Shown here in pieces: positions 8,074-15,551 of a DNA stretch of 64,000 bases; the stretch's first letter is position 1; each line of letters starts with the position of its first letter. This stretch comes from JALHVH01 sp964585685 (GTDB taxonomy: Bacteria > Acidobacteriota > Aminicenantia > Aminicenantales > Saccharicenantaceae). The position numbers were made by a program, and so were the translations under genes. Location: NCBI GenBank assembly GCA_964585685.1, contig CAZPEP010000052.1, positions 1-64,000 on the forward strand, in the 5' to 3' direction. The notes beneath the pieces are model-generated. The model did no database searches and was not told the DNA's origin. It saw only the letters and a list, made by a program, of their open reading frames with translations.

Positions 8074-8405
8074 AGGTCAGGGACAAGTTCCAGGCCGCGC
8101 ACTTCCTGCGCGAATACAAGGGCAAGTGCGAGAAGGTCCACGGCCACACGTTCCACGTCGAAATCGAGATCGAGGCCGCCGAGCTCGACGGGACCGGGAT
8201 CGCCATAGACTTCACCGAGATCAAGCGGGCGCTGGCCGAGGCCCTTCCCGACCACACGCACCTCAACGAGGTCTATGCCTTCAATCCCACCGCCGAGAAC
8301 CTCTCCCGCCACTTTTACGACGAGCTCAAGAAGCTCTTCCCGGTCAAGGCCGTGACCGTCTGGGAATCCGAGGATGCTTCCGCGACCTACTCTGAGGATC
8401 GCTGA
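8058..8405 (+). CDS. queD: 6-carboxytetrahydropterin synthase QueD
   Basis: Makes 6-carboxy-5,6,7,8-tetrahydropterin from dihydroneopterin triphosphate. The 115-residue protein shows the zinc ligands H15, H28 and H30 (HFLREY and HGHTFH), the catalytic Cys24 in CEKVHGH, and the D65-H66 pair in LPDHTHLNE. The length is typical. The ATG at 8058 follows GGGAGGAAAGCC and lies inside the end of queC in another frame. The 3' end overlaps queE by 32 bases, so the three genes must be co-transcribed and coupled. GTP cyclohydrolase, which supplies the substrate, is not in the window. Confidence 0.96.
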   Translation: MGWTLKVRDKFQAAHFLREYKGKCEKVHGHTFHVEIEIEAAELDGTGIAIDFTEIKRALAEALPDHTHLNEVYAFNPTAENLSRHFYDELKKLFPVKAVTVWESEDASATYSEDR

Positions 8406-9003
8406 GGTCTTCCCGTCCGTCCAGGGCGAGGGCCTCCGCCAGGGCGAGCCGACGATATTCGTCCGCCTTTCCGGCTGCAACCTCCGCTGTTCGTTCTGCG
8501 ACACCAAATACGCCTGGACGGGCGGCGAGATGCGGACGCGCGATTCCGTCGTGGCCGAGATTCGGAAGATCCGGCTTGAATTCCCCGCCCCTTGGGTCTG
8601 CCTGACCGGCGGCGAGCCCCTCCTCCAGGATATCTCCGGGCTCGTCCGCGATCTGAGGAAGGAGGGCCTCAAGGTCCAGGTCGAAACCAACGGGACGGTC
8701 GATCGCCTGCTTCCGGTGGACTGGTACACGGTTTCGCCGAAGCCCAAGGATTATTTCTACCAGCCGCGGTTCCGGAAGGCGGCCAAAGAGGTCAAGTTCG
8801 TTGTGAGCCGGGAGCTGACTTACGAAGTCGTCAGCCGCATCCGCAAGGAATTTCCGCCGGACACTCCCCTCATCCTCCAGCCCGAATCGAACCGTCAGGC
8901 CAGCGCGCGGCGGGCTATGCGCATCCTCGAGCGATGCCTCAAGGACGGCCTACCGAACATCCGTCTTTCCGTCCAACTTCATAAAGTCTTCAAGATTAAT
9001 TAA
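8374..9003 (+). CDS. queE: 7-carboxy-7-deazaguanine synthase QueE
   Basis: Radical SAM enzyme that rearranges carboxytetrahydropterin to 7-carboxy-7-deazaguanine. The 209-residue protein has the cluster motif CNLRCSFC (Cys35, 39, 42), which is the Cx3Cx2C form, preceded by the family hallmark FPSVQGEGLRQGEPTIFVR. CLTGGEPLLQ and KVQVETNGT are further SAM/substrate-binding landmarks. It overlaps the queD 3' end by 32 bases. The C terminus (LSVQLHKVFKIN) matches the usual QueE end, so the gene is intact. It is the last gene of the operon; the repeat block follows 58 bases later. Confidence 0.96.
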   Translation: MLPRPTLRIAEVFPSVQGEGLRQGEPTIFVRLSGCNLRCSFCDTKYAWTGGEMRTRDSVVAEIRKIRLEFPAPWVCLTGGEPLLQDISGLVRDLRKEGLKVQVETNGTVDRLLPVDWYTVSPKPKDYFYQPRFRKAAKEVKFVVSRELTYEVVSRIRKEFPPDTPLILQPESNRQASARRAMRILERCLKDGLPNIRLSVQLHKVFKIN

Positions 9004-9060
9004 GCATGGGCGTGCGCTAGGACGAACCCGCACGTCTTCCCGACCTGAATCCGTTGCCTT

Positions 9061-9210
9061 AAATCCCCCCCAACCCCCCTTTTACAAAGGGGGGGGGGGG
9101 TAATTCACAATGACTCGGCGCGATTCATACCTCTTTTAAAGGGGGGAAGTTCGCAAGAGATCGGCACGATTCATACCCCCCTTTTATAAAGGGGGGCCAT
9201 GGGGGGATTT
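9061..9210. repeat. Palindromic GC-rich repeat block
   Basis: The block begins AAATCCCCCC (9061-9070) and ends with its complement GGGGGGATTT (9201-9210). Each end encloses a smaller hairpin of the form CCCCCCTTTT-AAAGGGGGG (about 9074-9100 and 9176-9196). Between them a unit of about 46 bases is imperfectly duplicated: CGATTCATACC occurs at about 9120 and again at about 9168, each followed by a C-run, T-run, A-run and G-run. A related core occurs at 57060-57090. It looks like a dispersed intergenic element and may also end queCDE transcription. Confidence 0.7.
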
Positions 9211-9227
9211 GCTAGGAAGAGATATCT

Positions 9228-10304
9228 CTAATACGTCTTGAAAACCCGGCCCCAATCGGTTTTCATGAACTTTCGGACCCGTTGCCTGCCAATCGTCGGG
9301 TACCACATCAGGTCGTGATAGAGGTTGGAGGCAAACGGGGCCCAGACGACGAGGGGCGAATGCAGAAGGAGCCTCTCGAACGGCCGCAGGAACCCCTTAC
9401 GGATCATCTGGTCGCCCCAGATGACCAGGCTGCGGCGCGTCTTGAAGCCCAAGTTCAGGGCCGCAACATCGTCGCCCACGATGTCGACCTCGCGGACGTC
9501 GCCGACGCCCAATCCCCTCTCGTATGCCATCCGGATGTAGGGGATGTCCAGCGGCTCGAAACCCATGATCTTCGCCGCGACGGCGTCGATGGCCACGGAA
9601 TCGCCGCTCGCGAGGATGATGTTCCCGGTCACGGGATGCATGGTCCGGGGCCCGGCGCCGTCTCCGCAGACCGTCCCGTCCATGACGCAGAACACGCCCG
9701 TGTGAAGCTCCTTCTGCATGTAAAGGAGATCGACCAGAACCTCGTGGATATATTTATGCGCGTAGTGGCGGACCTCCTTGAGGAGGCCGCCGAAGGCGTT
9801 CTTGACCGCGCCCGTCGTGATCGAGTGGCCGTGCGTCTTAACCGTCGGCATGTGGAGGACGTTCTTCCCGGCGTACATTTTCGGGATGAGGATGCCCTCG
9901 GGGAAGATCTCGTTGAGCTTGAGGAGCGGACTGCGGAACTTGCGGACCTCCCATTCGACCTCGGGAAGCGGCGTGAACTCCAGGCCGTATTTCTCGAGGA
10001 CCGGAAGCCAGCGATTGTTTCGGGCACCCTTCCGCGGGTTAGTGACGACGGTCTTGTTCTCGACAGGGATGAGCCGCTCGCGGGCGTAGCCGTCCTCGAG
10101 CAGGGTCCGGACGACGCCCTCGACCTGCCAAGGTTCGCTTGAACAGGCAGGGAAATACTTGGTCCAGGACAGGTTGAGCTTGAGGAGGGTCGACTTGTCT
10201 TTGGGAAGGAAGCTCGTGTAATCGGCCAGGCGCATAAGCTTCCCGTAATCGTCAAGAACGGTTCTTGGGGAGGTCCTCAGGACGGCGACGCGGGACCGGC
10301 TCAT
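9228..10304 (-). CDS. DUF362 domain-containing protein
   Basis: The 358-residue protein begins MSRSRVAVLRTSPRTVLDDY and has the DUF362 landmarks: LLKLNLSW, LIPKMYAGKNVLHMPTVKTHG, TTGAVKNAFGG and the VIMDG-like CVMDGTVCGDGAGP with an ASGDSVAIDAVAA region. DUF362 proteins are often iron-sulfur proteins of unknown role. Here no Cx2Cx2Cx3C cluster is visible, so the ferredoxin part is absent. It starts six bases after the UbiA-type gene, preceded by GAGGTAAGCGGA, and is the last gene of that transcription unit. Function is unknown; a role next to the prenyltransferase (lipid or cell-envelope) is only suggested by position. Confidence 0.8.
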   Translation of the reverse strand: MSRSRVAVLRTSPRTVLDDYGKLMRLADYTSFLPKDKSTLLKLNLSWTKYFPACSSEPWQVEGVVRTLLEDGYARERLIPVENKTVVTNPRKGARNNRWLPVLEKYGLEFTPLPEVEWEVRKFRSPLLKLNEIFPEGILIPKMYAGKNVLHMPTVKTHGHSITTGAVKNAFGGLLKEVRHYAHKYIHEVLVDLLYMQKELHTGVFCVMDGTVCGDGAGPRTMHPVTGNIILASGDSVAIDAVAAKIMGFEPLDIPYIRMAYERGLGVGDVREVDIVGDDVAALNLGFKTRRSLVIWGDQMIRKGFLRPFERLLLHSPLVVWAPFASNLYHDLMWYPTIGRQRVRKFMKTDWGRVFKTY

Positions 10305-10309
10305 TCCGC

Positions 10310-11185
10310 TTACCTCAAGCCCAGGATCAGGAGAGCCGCGGCGATCCAAAGGAAGATGTCGATAAGCAGGGGCTTGTCCTTGAGGATGAGGTGCTCCGGG
10401 GAGCCGCCTTCCTCCTTCTGGTGGATGAGGTAGAGGTACCGGAAGATGCCGTAGAGGACGAAGGGCACCGTCAGGATGAGGTTCTTCGTCCCGAACTTGC
10501 TCACGGTCTCCTCGGAGATGGTGTACAGGCAGTAGGCGACGAGCGTCGAGGCCGTGACGACGGAGATCATCTGGTCGAGAAGGTAGGTCGTATATTCCTT
10601 GAGGATGGGCCGGTGATTGCCGGCGTTGCCCTCGAGGAGGACGAGTTCGTGACGGCGCTTGCTCATGGCCAGGAAAAGCGCCAGGAGCATCGTGCAGATG
10701 AGGAGCCAGGAAGAGATCGTGACGCCGATGACCAGGCCTCCCGCCACGACCCGGATGACGAACCCGGCCGCGACCACGAAGATGTCCAGGATGACGACGT
10801 GCTTGAGCCGGAGGGAATACAGGACCTGCAGGACAAGGTAGCCGAGGGAGACGAAGAAGAAGGGCATGCTCAGGGCGGCTGCCAGCCCGAGCCCGGCGGC
10901 GGCAAGAACGATCATGGCCGCCACGGCGGGCGCCCTCTTGAGTCTCCCCGAGGCCAGGGGCCGCTTCGATTTGATGGGGTGGAGCCGGTCCTCCTCGAGG
11001 TCGCAGATGTCGTTGAAGATGTAGTGGGCGCTCGAGACGAGGCAGAATGCGGCGAATGCGGCTACGGCCCTCAGGACGAGCGGCCGGTCGAGAAAGTGCC
11101 GGGAAAAGACGATGGGGGCGAAGATGAAGAAGTTCTTGATCCACTGCTGGGGCCGGAGCGACTTGAATATCTCCAGAAGTATCAT
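10310..11185 (-). CDS. UbiA-family prenyltransferase, decaprenyl-phosphate phosphoribosyltransferase type
   Basis: Integral membrane enzyme of 291 residues with about nine membrane helices. It has the first Asp-rich motif of the UbiA superfamily, NDICDLEEDRLHP (NDxxDxxxDxxHP), followed by KRPLASG. This form, with PQQWIKNFFIFAP near the N terminus, is that of enzymes transferring phosphoribose to decaprenyl phosphate rather than the quinone-ring prenylating UbiA/MenA. The second Asp motif is less canonical (DQMISVVTAS). It has its own promoter at 11203-11231 and an AGAGGG ribosome site. The product would be a polyprenyl-phosphate pentose donor for the cell envelope. Substrate choice is inferred from family resemblance. 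Confidence 0.82.
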   Translation of the reverse strand: MILLEIFKSLRPQQWIKNFFIFAPIVFSRHFLDRPLVLRAVAAFAAFCLVSSAHYIFNDICDLEEDRLHPIKSKRPLASGRLKRAPAVAAMIVLAAAGLGLAAALSMPFFFVSLGYLVLQVLYSLRLKHVVILDIFVVAAGFVIRVVAGGLVIGVTISSWLLICTMLLALFLAMSKRRHELVLLEGNAGNHRPILKEYTTYLLDQMISVVTASTLVAYCLYTISEETVSKFGTKNLILTVPFVLYGIFRYLYLIHQKEEGGSPEHLILKDKPLLIDIFLWIAAALLILGLR

Positions 11186-11202
11186 CGAACCCTCTACTTC
11201 AT

Positions 11203-11231
11203 CTTATATATGCATTGACCGGAAAATTCAA
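11203..11231 (-). promoter_or_regulatory. Promoter of UbiA-type gene and DUF362
   Basis: Minus strand TTGAAT (11226-11231), 17-base spacer, TATAAG (11203-11208), lying in the gap after the EamA gene. Confidence 0.55.
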
Positions 11232-11244
11232 TGCGGTCCGCGCC

Positions 11245-12198
11245 TCAGTCCCGGACCTTCTTGAAGTACCTGTACCCCGACCTGGTCAGATACACGCCGA
11301 TGAAAATGACGAGGCCGCCGCAGACCTGGAGGGGCGTGACCCTCTCCCCGAGGACCAGGACGGCGAAGATCGTGGCGAAGACGGGGTTGAGATTGCTGTA
11401 GATCCCGGTCTTCGTATTGCCGACCTTGCGTACCGAGCTGTAAAAGACGGAGTAGCCGACGACGATCGCCAGGACGCCGGAAAAGAAGATCGCCCCCCAT
11501 GCCGGGGCCGGGACTCGGCCGATGCGGATATCGGCGATCCCGCCGGCCGCAAAGGGCAGATAGAACAGCGTGCCGAACGAAGTCGTCAGGATGGCCAGCC
11601 GGAGCGGCGGGATCCGGGCGAGAAGAGGCCTGGAGAAGACCGTGTAGAAGGCCCAGGACAGGTTGGAGACGAGGATGAGGAGGTTGGCCCGGACCGTGGC
11701 CGAGTTCAGGGTCACGGGACCGGCCTGCCCGGTCAGCAAGAGGTAAAAGCCCGTGAAGGAGACGGCGATGCCCACCCAGGCGGCCCAGTGGATGCGCTCG
11801 AACCTGAGGAAGTGGCTGAGCATGGCGATAAAGACCGGGGTCATCGGCGCGATCATCGAGGACGACGAGGCCGTCGTCGACCGGAGCCCCTGGATGAAGA
11901 GCAGTTGATAGGCCGTCGTCCCCAGGAGGCCGAGCCCGGCGGCCTTCCAGAGGTCGCCCTTGCGGAGGACAAATCCGTCCCGCAGGAGCGCCCAGACGAC
12001 GAGGTAGATGAGCGAGGCGAGCGTCATCCGGACGCCGTTGAAGCCGTGCGGAGGGAGGACGCGGATGCCGTACTTGACCACGGAGAAATTGATTGCCCAG
12101 ATCAGGGTCGTCAGGAGCATGGCGGCGTCGGTCGTCCCGAACCGGCCGCCGTTCGCATCGATCGCGGCGGCGGCGTTCCGCCCTTTGGGCAAAGTCAT
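11245..12198 (-). CDS. EamA/DMT-family transporter
   Basis: Predicted inner-membrane drug/metabolite-type transporter. The 317-residue protein has about ten hydrophobic segments in two five-helix EamA repeats: the first begins LLTTLIWAINFSVVKYGIR, the second NLLILVSNLSWAFYTVFSR. The second repeat contains NLNPVFATIFAVLVLGERV, the conserved proline/GE pattern of EamA domains. The C terminus is short and basic. It follows queF with an 11-base gap and is probably co-transcribed with it. The substrate cannot be told from sequence; amino acids, nucleosides or queuosine precursors are all possible, the last suggested only by the queF neighbour. Confidence 0.87.
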   Translation of the reverse strand: MTLPKGRNAAAAIDANGGRFGTTDAAMLLTTLIWAINFSVVKYGIRVLPPHGFNGVRMTLASLIYLVVWALLRDGFVLRKGDLWKAAGLGLLGTTAYQLLFIQGLRSTTASSSSMIAPMTPVFIAMLSHFLRFERIHWAAWVGIAVSFTGFYLLLTGQAGPVTLNSATVRANLLILVSNLSWAFYTVFSRPLLARIPPLRLAILTTSFGTLFYLPFAAGGIADIRIGRVPAPAWGAIFFSGVLAIVVGYSVFYSSVRKVGNTKTGIYSNLNPVFATIFAVLVLGERVTPLQVCGGLVIFIGVYLTRSGYRYFKKVRD

Positions 12199-12209
12199 GT
12201 CGGGCGCTC

Positions 12210-12620
12210 TCAGCCGCGGGCCCCGCGGCGACGCTTCTTCGGGCGCGGGTGGCGCGCCTCGACCGTCGAGAGGAGCCCGCCCCTCGGATTGAATTCGCCT
12301 TTAACGGCGGCCCGGACGGGCCGGCAGGCCGCGACGACGTCCTCGAGGACGCGGTTGACGACATTCTCGTAGAAGATGCCCAGGCTTCGGTAGGCCAGGA
12401 CGTACTCCTTCAGGGACTTGAGCTCAAGGACGCGGGCCCTCGGCTCGTAGACGATCGTCAGCGTCCCGAAATCCGGAAGCCCGGTCTTTGGGCAAACGGA
12501 GGTGAACTCGGGAATCTCGATCCGAATCTCGTAGCCGGGGAACTGGTTGGCGAAGGTCTCGATCCGCGGCAGTCGAGCTTTCAAGCCGGCCTTCGCTTCT
12601 TTTTCGGTATATCCTGGCAT
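12210..12620 (-). CDS. queF: NADPH-dependent preQ0 reductase QueF (short type)
   Basis: Reduces preQ0 to preQ1 in queuosine synthesis. The 136-residue protein is the single-domain (YkvM) type. It has the catalytic Cys in EFTSVCPKTGLPDFGTL, the ELKSLKEYVLAYR motif that holds the substrate-binding Glu, and the YENVVNRVLEDVV helix. The C terminus is basic (RPKKRRRGARG). ATG at 12620 follows AGAGGTTGCC and gives the usual MxxYTEKE start; an in-frame extension to 12764 would cross the promoter. It completes the set begun by queC, queD and queE 3 kb away on the other strand. Confidence 0.95.
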   Translation of the reverse strand: MPGYTEKEAKAGLKARLPRIETFANQFPGYEIRIEIPEFTSVCPKTGLPDFGTLTIVYEPRARVLELKSLKEYVLAYRSLGIFYENVVNRVLEDVVAACRPVRAAVKGEFNPRGGLLSTVEARHPRPKKRRRGARG

Positions 12621-12648
12621 GGCAACCTCTTTCGCGTCGCGACGGTTT

Positions 12649-12677
12649 ATGATACCGTAATCCGCGTCGCAAGACAA
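12649..12677 (-). promoter_or_regulatory. Promoter of queF-EamA
   Basis: Minus strand TTGTCT (12672-12677), 17-base spacer, TATCAT (12649-12654). The start of transcription would lie about 22 bases before the queF ATG. Confidence 0.5.
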
Positions 12678-12696
12678 ACGCCCCGCGGAGGATACG

Positions 12697-12900
12697 ATGA
12701 GCGAATGCCGGAGCGCACGGAACGCCGCGAAGTGCAATTGCAGCTGGGAGCCCTGTAGTCGCAAGGGCGTCTGCTGTGAATGCGTGGCCTATCACTGGAG
12801 CCACAAGGAGCTTCCCGCCTGCCTGTTCCCCGATGCCGCCGAGAAGACCTACGACCGGTCCCTCCGGGCCTTCATCCAGATCTACAAGGAAAAAGCCTGA
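12697..12900 (+). CDS. Small Cys-rich protein, DUF6485 family
   Basis: A 67-residue protein with eight cysteines, arranged as CNCSWEPCSRKGVCCEC near the middle plus C4 and a later PACLFP. Such spacing suggests a zinc or iron-sulfur site. This matches what I remember of DUF6485, a family of unknown function with ending YDRSxxxFI. It is preceded by GCGGAGGATACG. Its TGA overlaps the ATG of the radical SAM gene (ATGA arrangement, shared bases at 12900), so the two are translationally coupled. A role linked to the radical SAM enzyme is a guess from that coupling only. Confidence 0.78.
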   Translation: MSECRSARNAAKCNCSWEPCSRKGVCCECVAYHWSHKELPACLFPDAAEKTYDRSLRAFIQIYKEKA

Positions 12901-13940
12901 TGCCGTCCGCCGGGTCCGCGAAACCGGAGTTCGTCTACGGCCCCGTCCCCTCGCGGAGGCTCGGGTTCTCCCTCGGCGTGGATATCCTTCCCTTTAAGAC
13001 CTGCACCCTCGACTGCGTCTATTGCCAGCTCGGGCCGTCGTCCCGGACGACCGCCCGGAGGCGGGCCTTCTTCGACCCGAAGGCCGTCCTGCGCCAAGTC
13101 CGGAAGGCCGTCGCCTCGGGGGCGCACATCGACAACATCACCTTCTCCGGCTCTGGGGAGCCGACGCTCAATCGCTCCCTCGGGGAGATCATCCGGGGCA
13201 TCAAGAAGATGACGGACATCCCCGTCGTCGTGCTTACCAACGGGACCCTCCTCCACCGGAGGGATGTCAGCCGGGACCTCCGTGAGGCCGACATCGTCGT
13301 CCCGAATCTTGACGCCGCGACGCCCGGCCTCTTTGCTCGTGTCAACCGGCCCGACAAGGCCCTCCGGCTGGACCGGATGATCGAAGGGCTGGCGCGTTTC
13401 CGCCGGGAATTCAAGGGGCAGATATGGCTCGAGGTCATGCTCGTCGCGGGCATCAACGATTCGCCGGCCCACGTCCGGAAGCTCAGGAAGATCATCGACA
13501 TGGTCGGCGCCGATAAGGCCCAGCTCAATACCGTCGTCCGCCCCCCGGCCGAAAGGGCGGCCCGTTCCTTGAGCGAAAGCCGGATGAAAGCGATCCGCAA
13601 GGCTCTCGGCCCGACATGCGAGATCGCCGTCGCATTCCCGAAAAGGGTCCAGGCCCCGTCCCGCGCTGGGTTCGAGCGGTCCATCCTGGCCATGGTCCGT
13701 CGCCGGCCGGTCACCGCATCGGATATCGCCGCCTCCCTCGGTCGCGATCCCGCTCAGATTGGCGAAGCCCTGGCCCGCCTAGTCTCGGCCAGGCGCATCA
13801 TGAGCGTTCGCCATGCCGGGAAAATCTATTACGAACCTACCCAACCCCTTCTCTCAATAGAGAAGGGGGCCTTGAGATGGACCGCGTCGCCGGCAGATGT
13901 GCGGCGGGCACAGTTCCCCGGCCGCAGGACGGGGCTGTAG
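12900..13940 (+). CDS. Radical SAM protein (COG0731 type)
   Basis: The 346-residue protein has the radical SAM cluster TCTLDCVYCQLG (Cx3Cx2C), preceded by the characteristic FVYGPVPSRRLGFSLGVDILP of COG0731-type Fe-S oxidoreductases, which resemble the wyosine enzyme TYW1 but lack its flavodoxin part. TFSGSGEPTLN and VVVLTNGTLL are further landmarks. Residues about 230-310 form a winged-helix-like C-terminal part. The last ~35 codons, after GKIYYEPTQP, read through a perfect inverted repeat (13845-13868) and look like acquired intergenic sequence. ATG at 12900 overlaps the previous stop. Substrate unknown. Confidence 0.88.
   Translation: MPSAGSAKPEFVYGPVPSRRLGFSLGVDILPFKTCTLDCVYCQLGPSSRTTARRRAFFDPKAVLRQVRKAVASGAHIDNITFSGSGEPTLNRSLGEIIRGIKKMTDIPVVVLTNGTLLHRRDVSRDLREADIVVPNLDAATPGLFARVNRPDKALRLDRMIEGLARFRREFKGQIWLEVMLVAGINDSPAHVRKLRKIIDMVGADKAQLNTVVRPPAERAARSLSESRMKAIRKALGPTCEIAVAFPKRVQAPSRAGFERSILAMVRRRPVTASDIAASLGRDPAQIGEALARLVSARRIMSVRHAGKIYYEPTQPLLSIEKGALRWTASPADVRRAQFPGRRTGL
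13845..13868. repeat. Perfect inverted repeat inside 3' end of radical SAM gene
   Basis: CCCCTTCTCT (13845-13854), loop CAAT, AGAGAAGGGG (13859-13868). Ten base pairs without mismatch; resembles intergenic hairpin repeats rather than coding sequence. Confidence 0.75.
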
Positions 13941-13941
13941 C

Positions 13942-13994
13942 CGCAACCTTTAGGTTGCGCTTCGGCCAAGACGCAGGCTAAAGCCTTCGGCTGC
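13942..13994. repeat. Small palindromes after radical SAM gene
   Basis: CGCAACCT-TT-AGGTTGCG (13942-13959) forms an eight-pair hairpin. It is followed by GCAGGCTAAAGCC...GGCTGC (13973-13994), which can also fold on itself. This arrangement is typical of dispersed intergenic repeats; a terminator role is possible, though there is no T-run. Confidence 0.55.
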
Positions 13995-14176
13995 AAGCAA
14001 ATTCGCGTCTTCAGGAAGGATGTCCCCGAGTCCTGAGAAGACGATTCCCAAGTCTCTCTCCGCCTCTCGCTTTCCGGATCCTAAATGTGTTAACATGAGC
14101 CTTCACGGAGAGCGTGCCTTCATTCTGACCGCGACGCGACCAACGGCTTCCACCCTTTCATCCGAAGGAGTCCGGC

Positions 14177-15139
14177 ATGTTTCCCAACACAAATTTTCCC
14201 GGCGCGAAGAAGTACTGGCACATGGGGAGGTTCCACGACTGGTCTGAGGCGGGCATCCATCCGATGAGTCACGCCCTGCACTACGGCACGTCAACGTTTG
14301 AAGGCATCCGGGCTTATAAGACGCCCCGGGGGCCGGCCGTCTTCCGCCTTCCGGAACACATCGACCGGTTCCTCCACTCGGCCTCCGTCCTTAGGATGAC
14401 GCTCCCCTATACGAGGGACGAGATCGGCGAGACGGTCCGCCTCGTCGTCCGGGAGAACGGCTTCGACAGCGCCTACATCCGCCCGCTGATGTTCTACGCC
14501 TACGGCAACCTGGGCCTGGTCCCCAAGGCCTGCCCCGTCGAACTCCTCGTCGGAGCTTGGGAATGGGGCGCCTATCTCGGGGAAAAGGCCGAGAAGGGCG
14601 TCTCCACCTACATCCTTGCCAAGCGACGCGTTCACCATAGCCAGCTGGACATGAAGGCCAAGCTCGGCGGAGTCTATGTCCAATCGACGATCTACGGCCT
14701 CGAGGCGCGGGCCGAGGGCTATGACGAGGCCCTGTTCCTAAACCTCGAGGGCAACGTGGCCGAAGGCCCCGGGGAGAACCTTCTCATCGTCAAGGACGGG
14801 GTCGTCCGGACCAACGACCGGACGGAATCTATCCTCGAGGGGATCACCCGGACGAGCATCCTCGAGATCGCCCGGGACCTTGGGTACTCGACCGGTGTCG
14901 GGTCCATAACCAGGGCGGACCTCTTCGCGGCCGACGAAGCCTTTTTCACCGGAACGGCCGTCGAGATCACGCCGGTCATCCTCGTCGCCGACGGCTCGGA
15001 CCCGGAGGCTCCGAAGACGGAGCATGTCATCGGCTCCGGGAAGCCCGGCCCGGTCACGCTCCGGCTCAAAGAGGCCTACGCGGAGATCGTCCGGGGGGGG
15101 AGCCCAAAGCACGAAAAATGGCTGACCTATGTCCGATGA
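14177..15139 (+). CDS. ilvE: Branched-chain amino-acid aminotransferase
   Basis: PLP-dependent fold-type IV aminotransferase interconverting Leu, Ile and Val with their 2-oxo acids. It has 320 residues, slightly above the usual 300-310. Landmarks are HALHYGTSTFEGIRAY near the N terminus, the lysine before LGGVY (the Schiff-base position), EGNVAEGPGENLLIVKDG, LEGITRTSILEIA and FFTGTAVEITPV. The order matches IlvE rather than D-amino-acid transaminase. ATG at 14177 follows GAAGGAGTCCGGC. The 3' end overlaps trmO by 11 bases. It is the first gene of a short plus-strand unit. Confidence 0.94.
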   Translation: MFPNTNFPGAKKYWHMGRFHDWSEAGIHPMSHALHYGTSTFEGIRAYKTPRGPAVFRLPEHIDRFLHSASVLRMTLPYTRDEIGETVRLVVRENGFDSAYIRPLMFYAYGNLGLVPKACPVELLVGAWEWGAYLGEKAEKGVSTYILAKRRVHHSQLDMKAKLGGVYVQSTIYGLEARAEGYDEALFLNLEGNVAEGPGENLLIVKDGVVRTNDRTESILEGITRTSILEIARDLGYSTGVGSITRADLFAADEAFFTGTAVEITPVILVADGSDPEAPKTEHVIGSGKPGPVTLRLKEAYAEIVRGGSPKHEKWLTYVR

Positions 15140-15542
15140 CGGGAGGGTGACATACGATCTTCGGCCTATCGGCATCGTCCATTCCCCGTTCGGGGAGCCC
15201 ACGGACATCCCCAGGGAATGGAACTGCCGGGAGGGCGCTTTCGACGCCGTCGCCGGCGATCTCGAGATCTTCCCGGAGCATGCGGAAGGCCTGGACGGCC
15301 TCGAACCCGGAGCTTCCCTGATCGTCCTGTTCGCATTCCATAAGGCAGGATATTCCCACCTCAAGGTGACGCCGCCGGGCGAGACCGAGCCCAGAGGCGT
15401 CTTCGCCTCCCGTTCCCCCCATCGGCCCAACCCCATCGGCATGACCGTGGTCAGGCTCACGGCGCGGGAGGGAAACGTCCTGAAGGTCACGGGCCTGGAC
15501 ATGGTCGAAGGCACGCCGATACTCGACATCAAGCCGGCCTAG
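15129..15542 (+). CDS. trmO: tRNA m6t6A37 methyltransferase TrmO
   Basis: SAM-dependent enzyme that adds an N6-methyl to threonylcarbamoyladenosine 37 in some tRNAs; it forms the unusual all-beta UPF0066/TsaA fold. The 137-residue protein has LRPIGIVHSPFGEP at the start and the signature RGVFASRSPHRPNPIGMTV, which holds the SAM-binding residues, followed by LDMVEGTPILDIKP. E. coli TrmO has an extra C-terminal domain; this short form is common in other bacteria. It overlaps ilvE by 11 bases and is followed after 9 bases by the transglutaminase-like gene. Confidence 0.92.
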   Translation: MSDDGRVTYDLRPIGIVHSPFGEPTDIPREWNCREGAFDAVAGDLEIFPEHAEGLDGLEPGASLIVLFAFHKAGYSHLKVTPPGETEPRGVFASRSPHRPNPIGMTVVRLTAREGNVLKVTGLDMVEGTPILDIKPA

Positions 15543-15551
15543 GAGCGGGCG

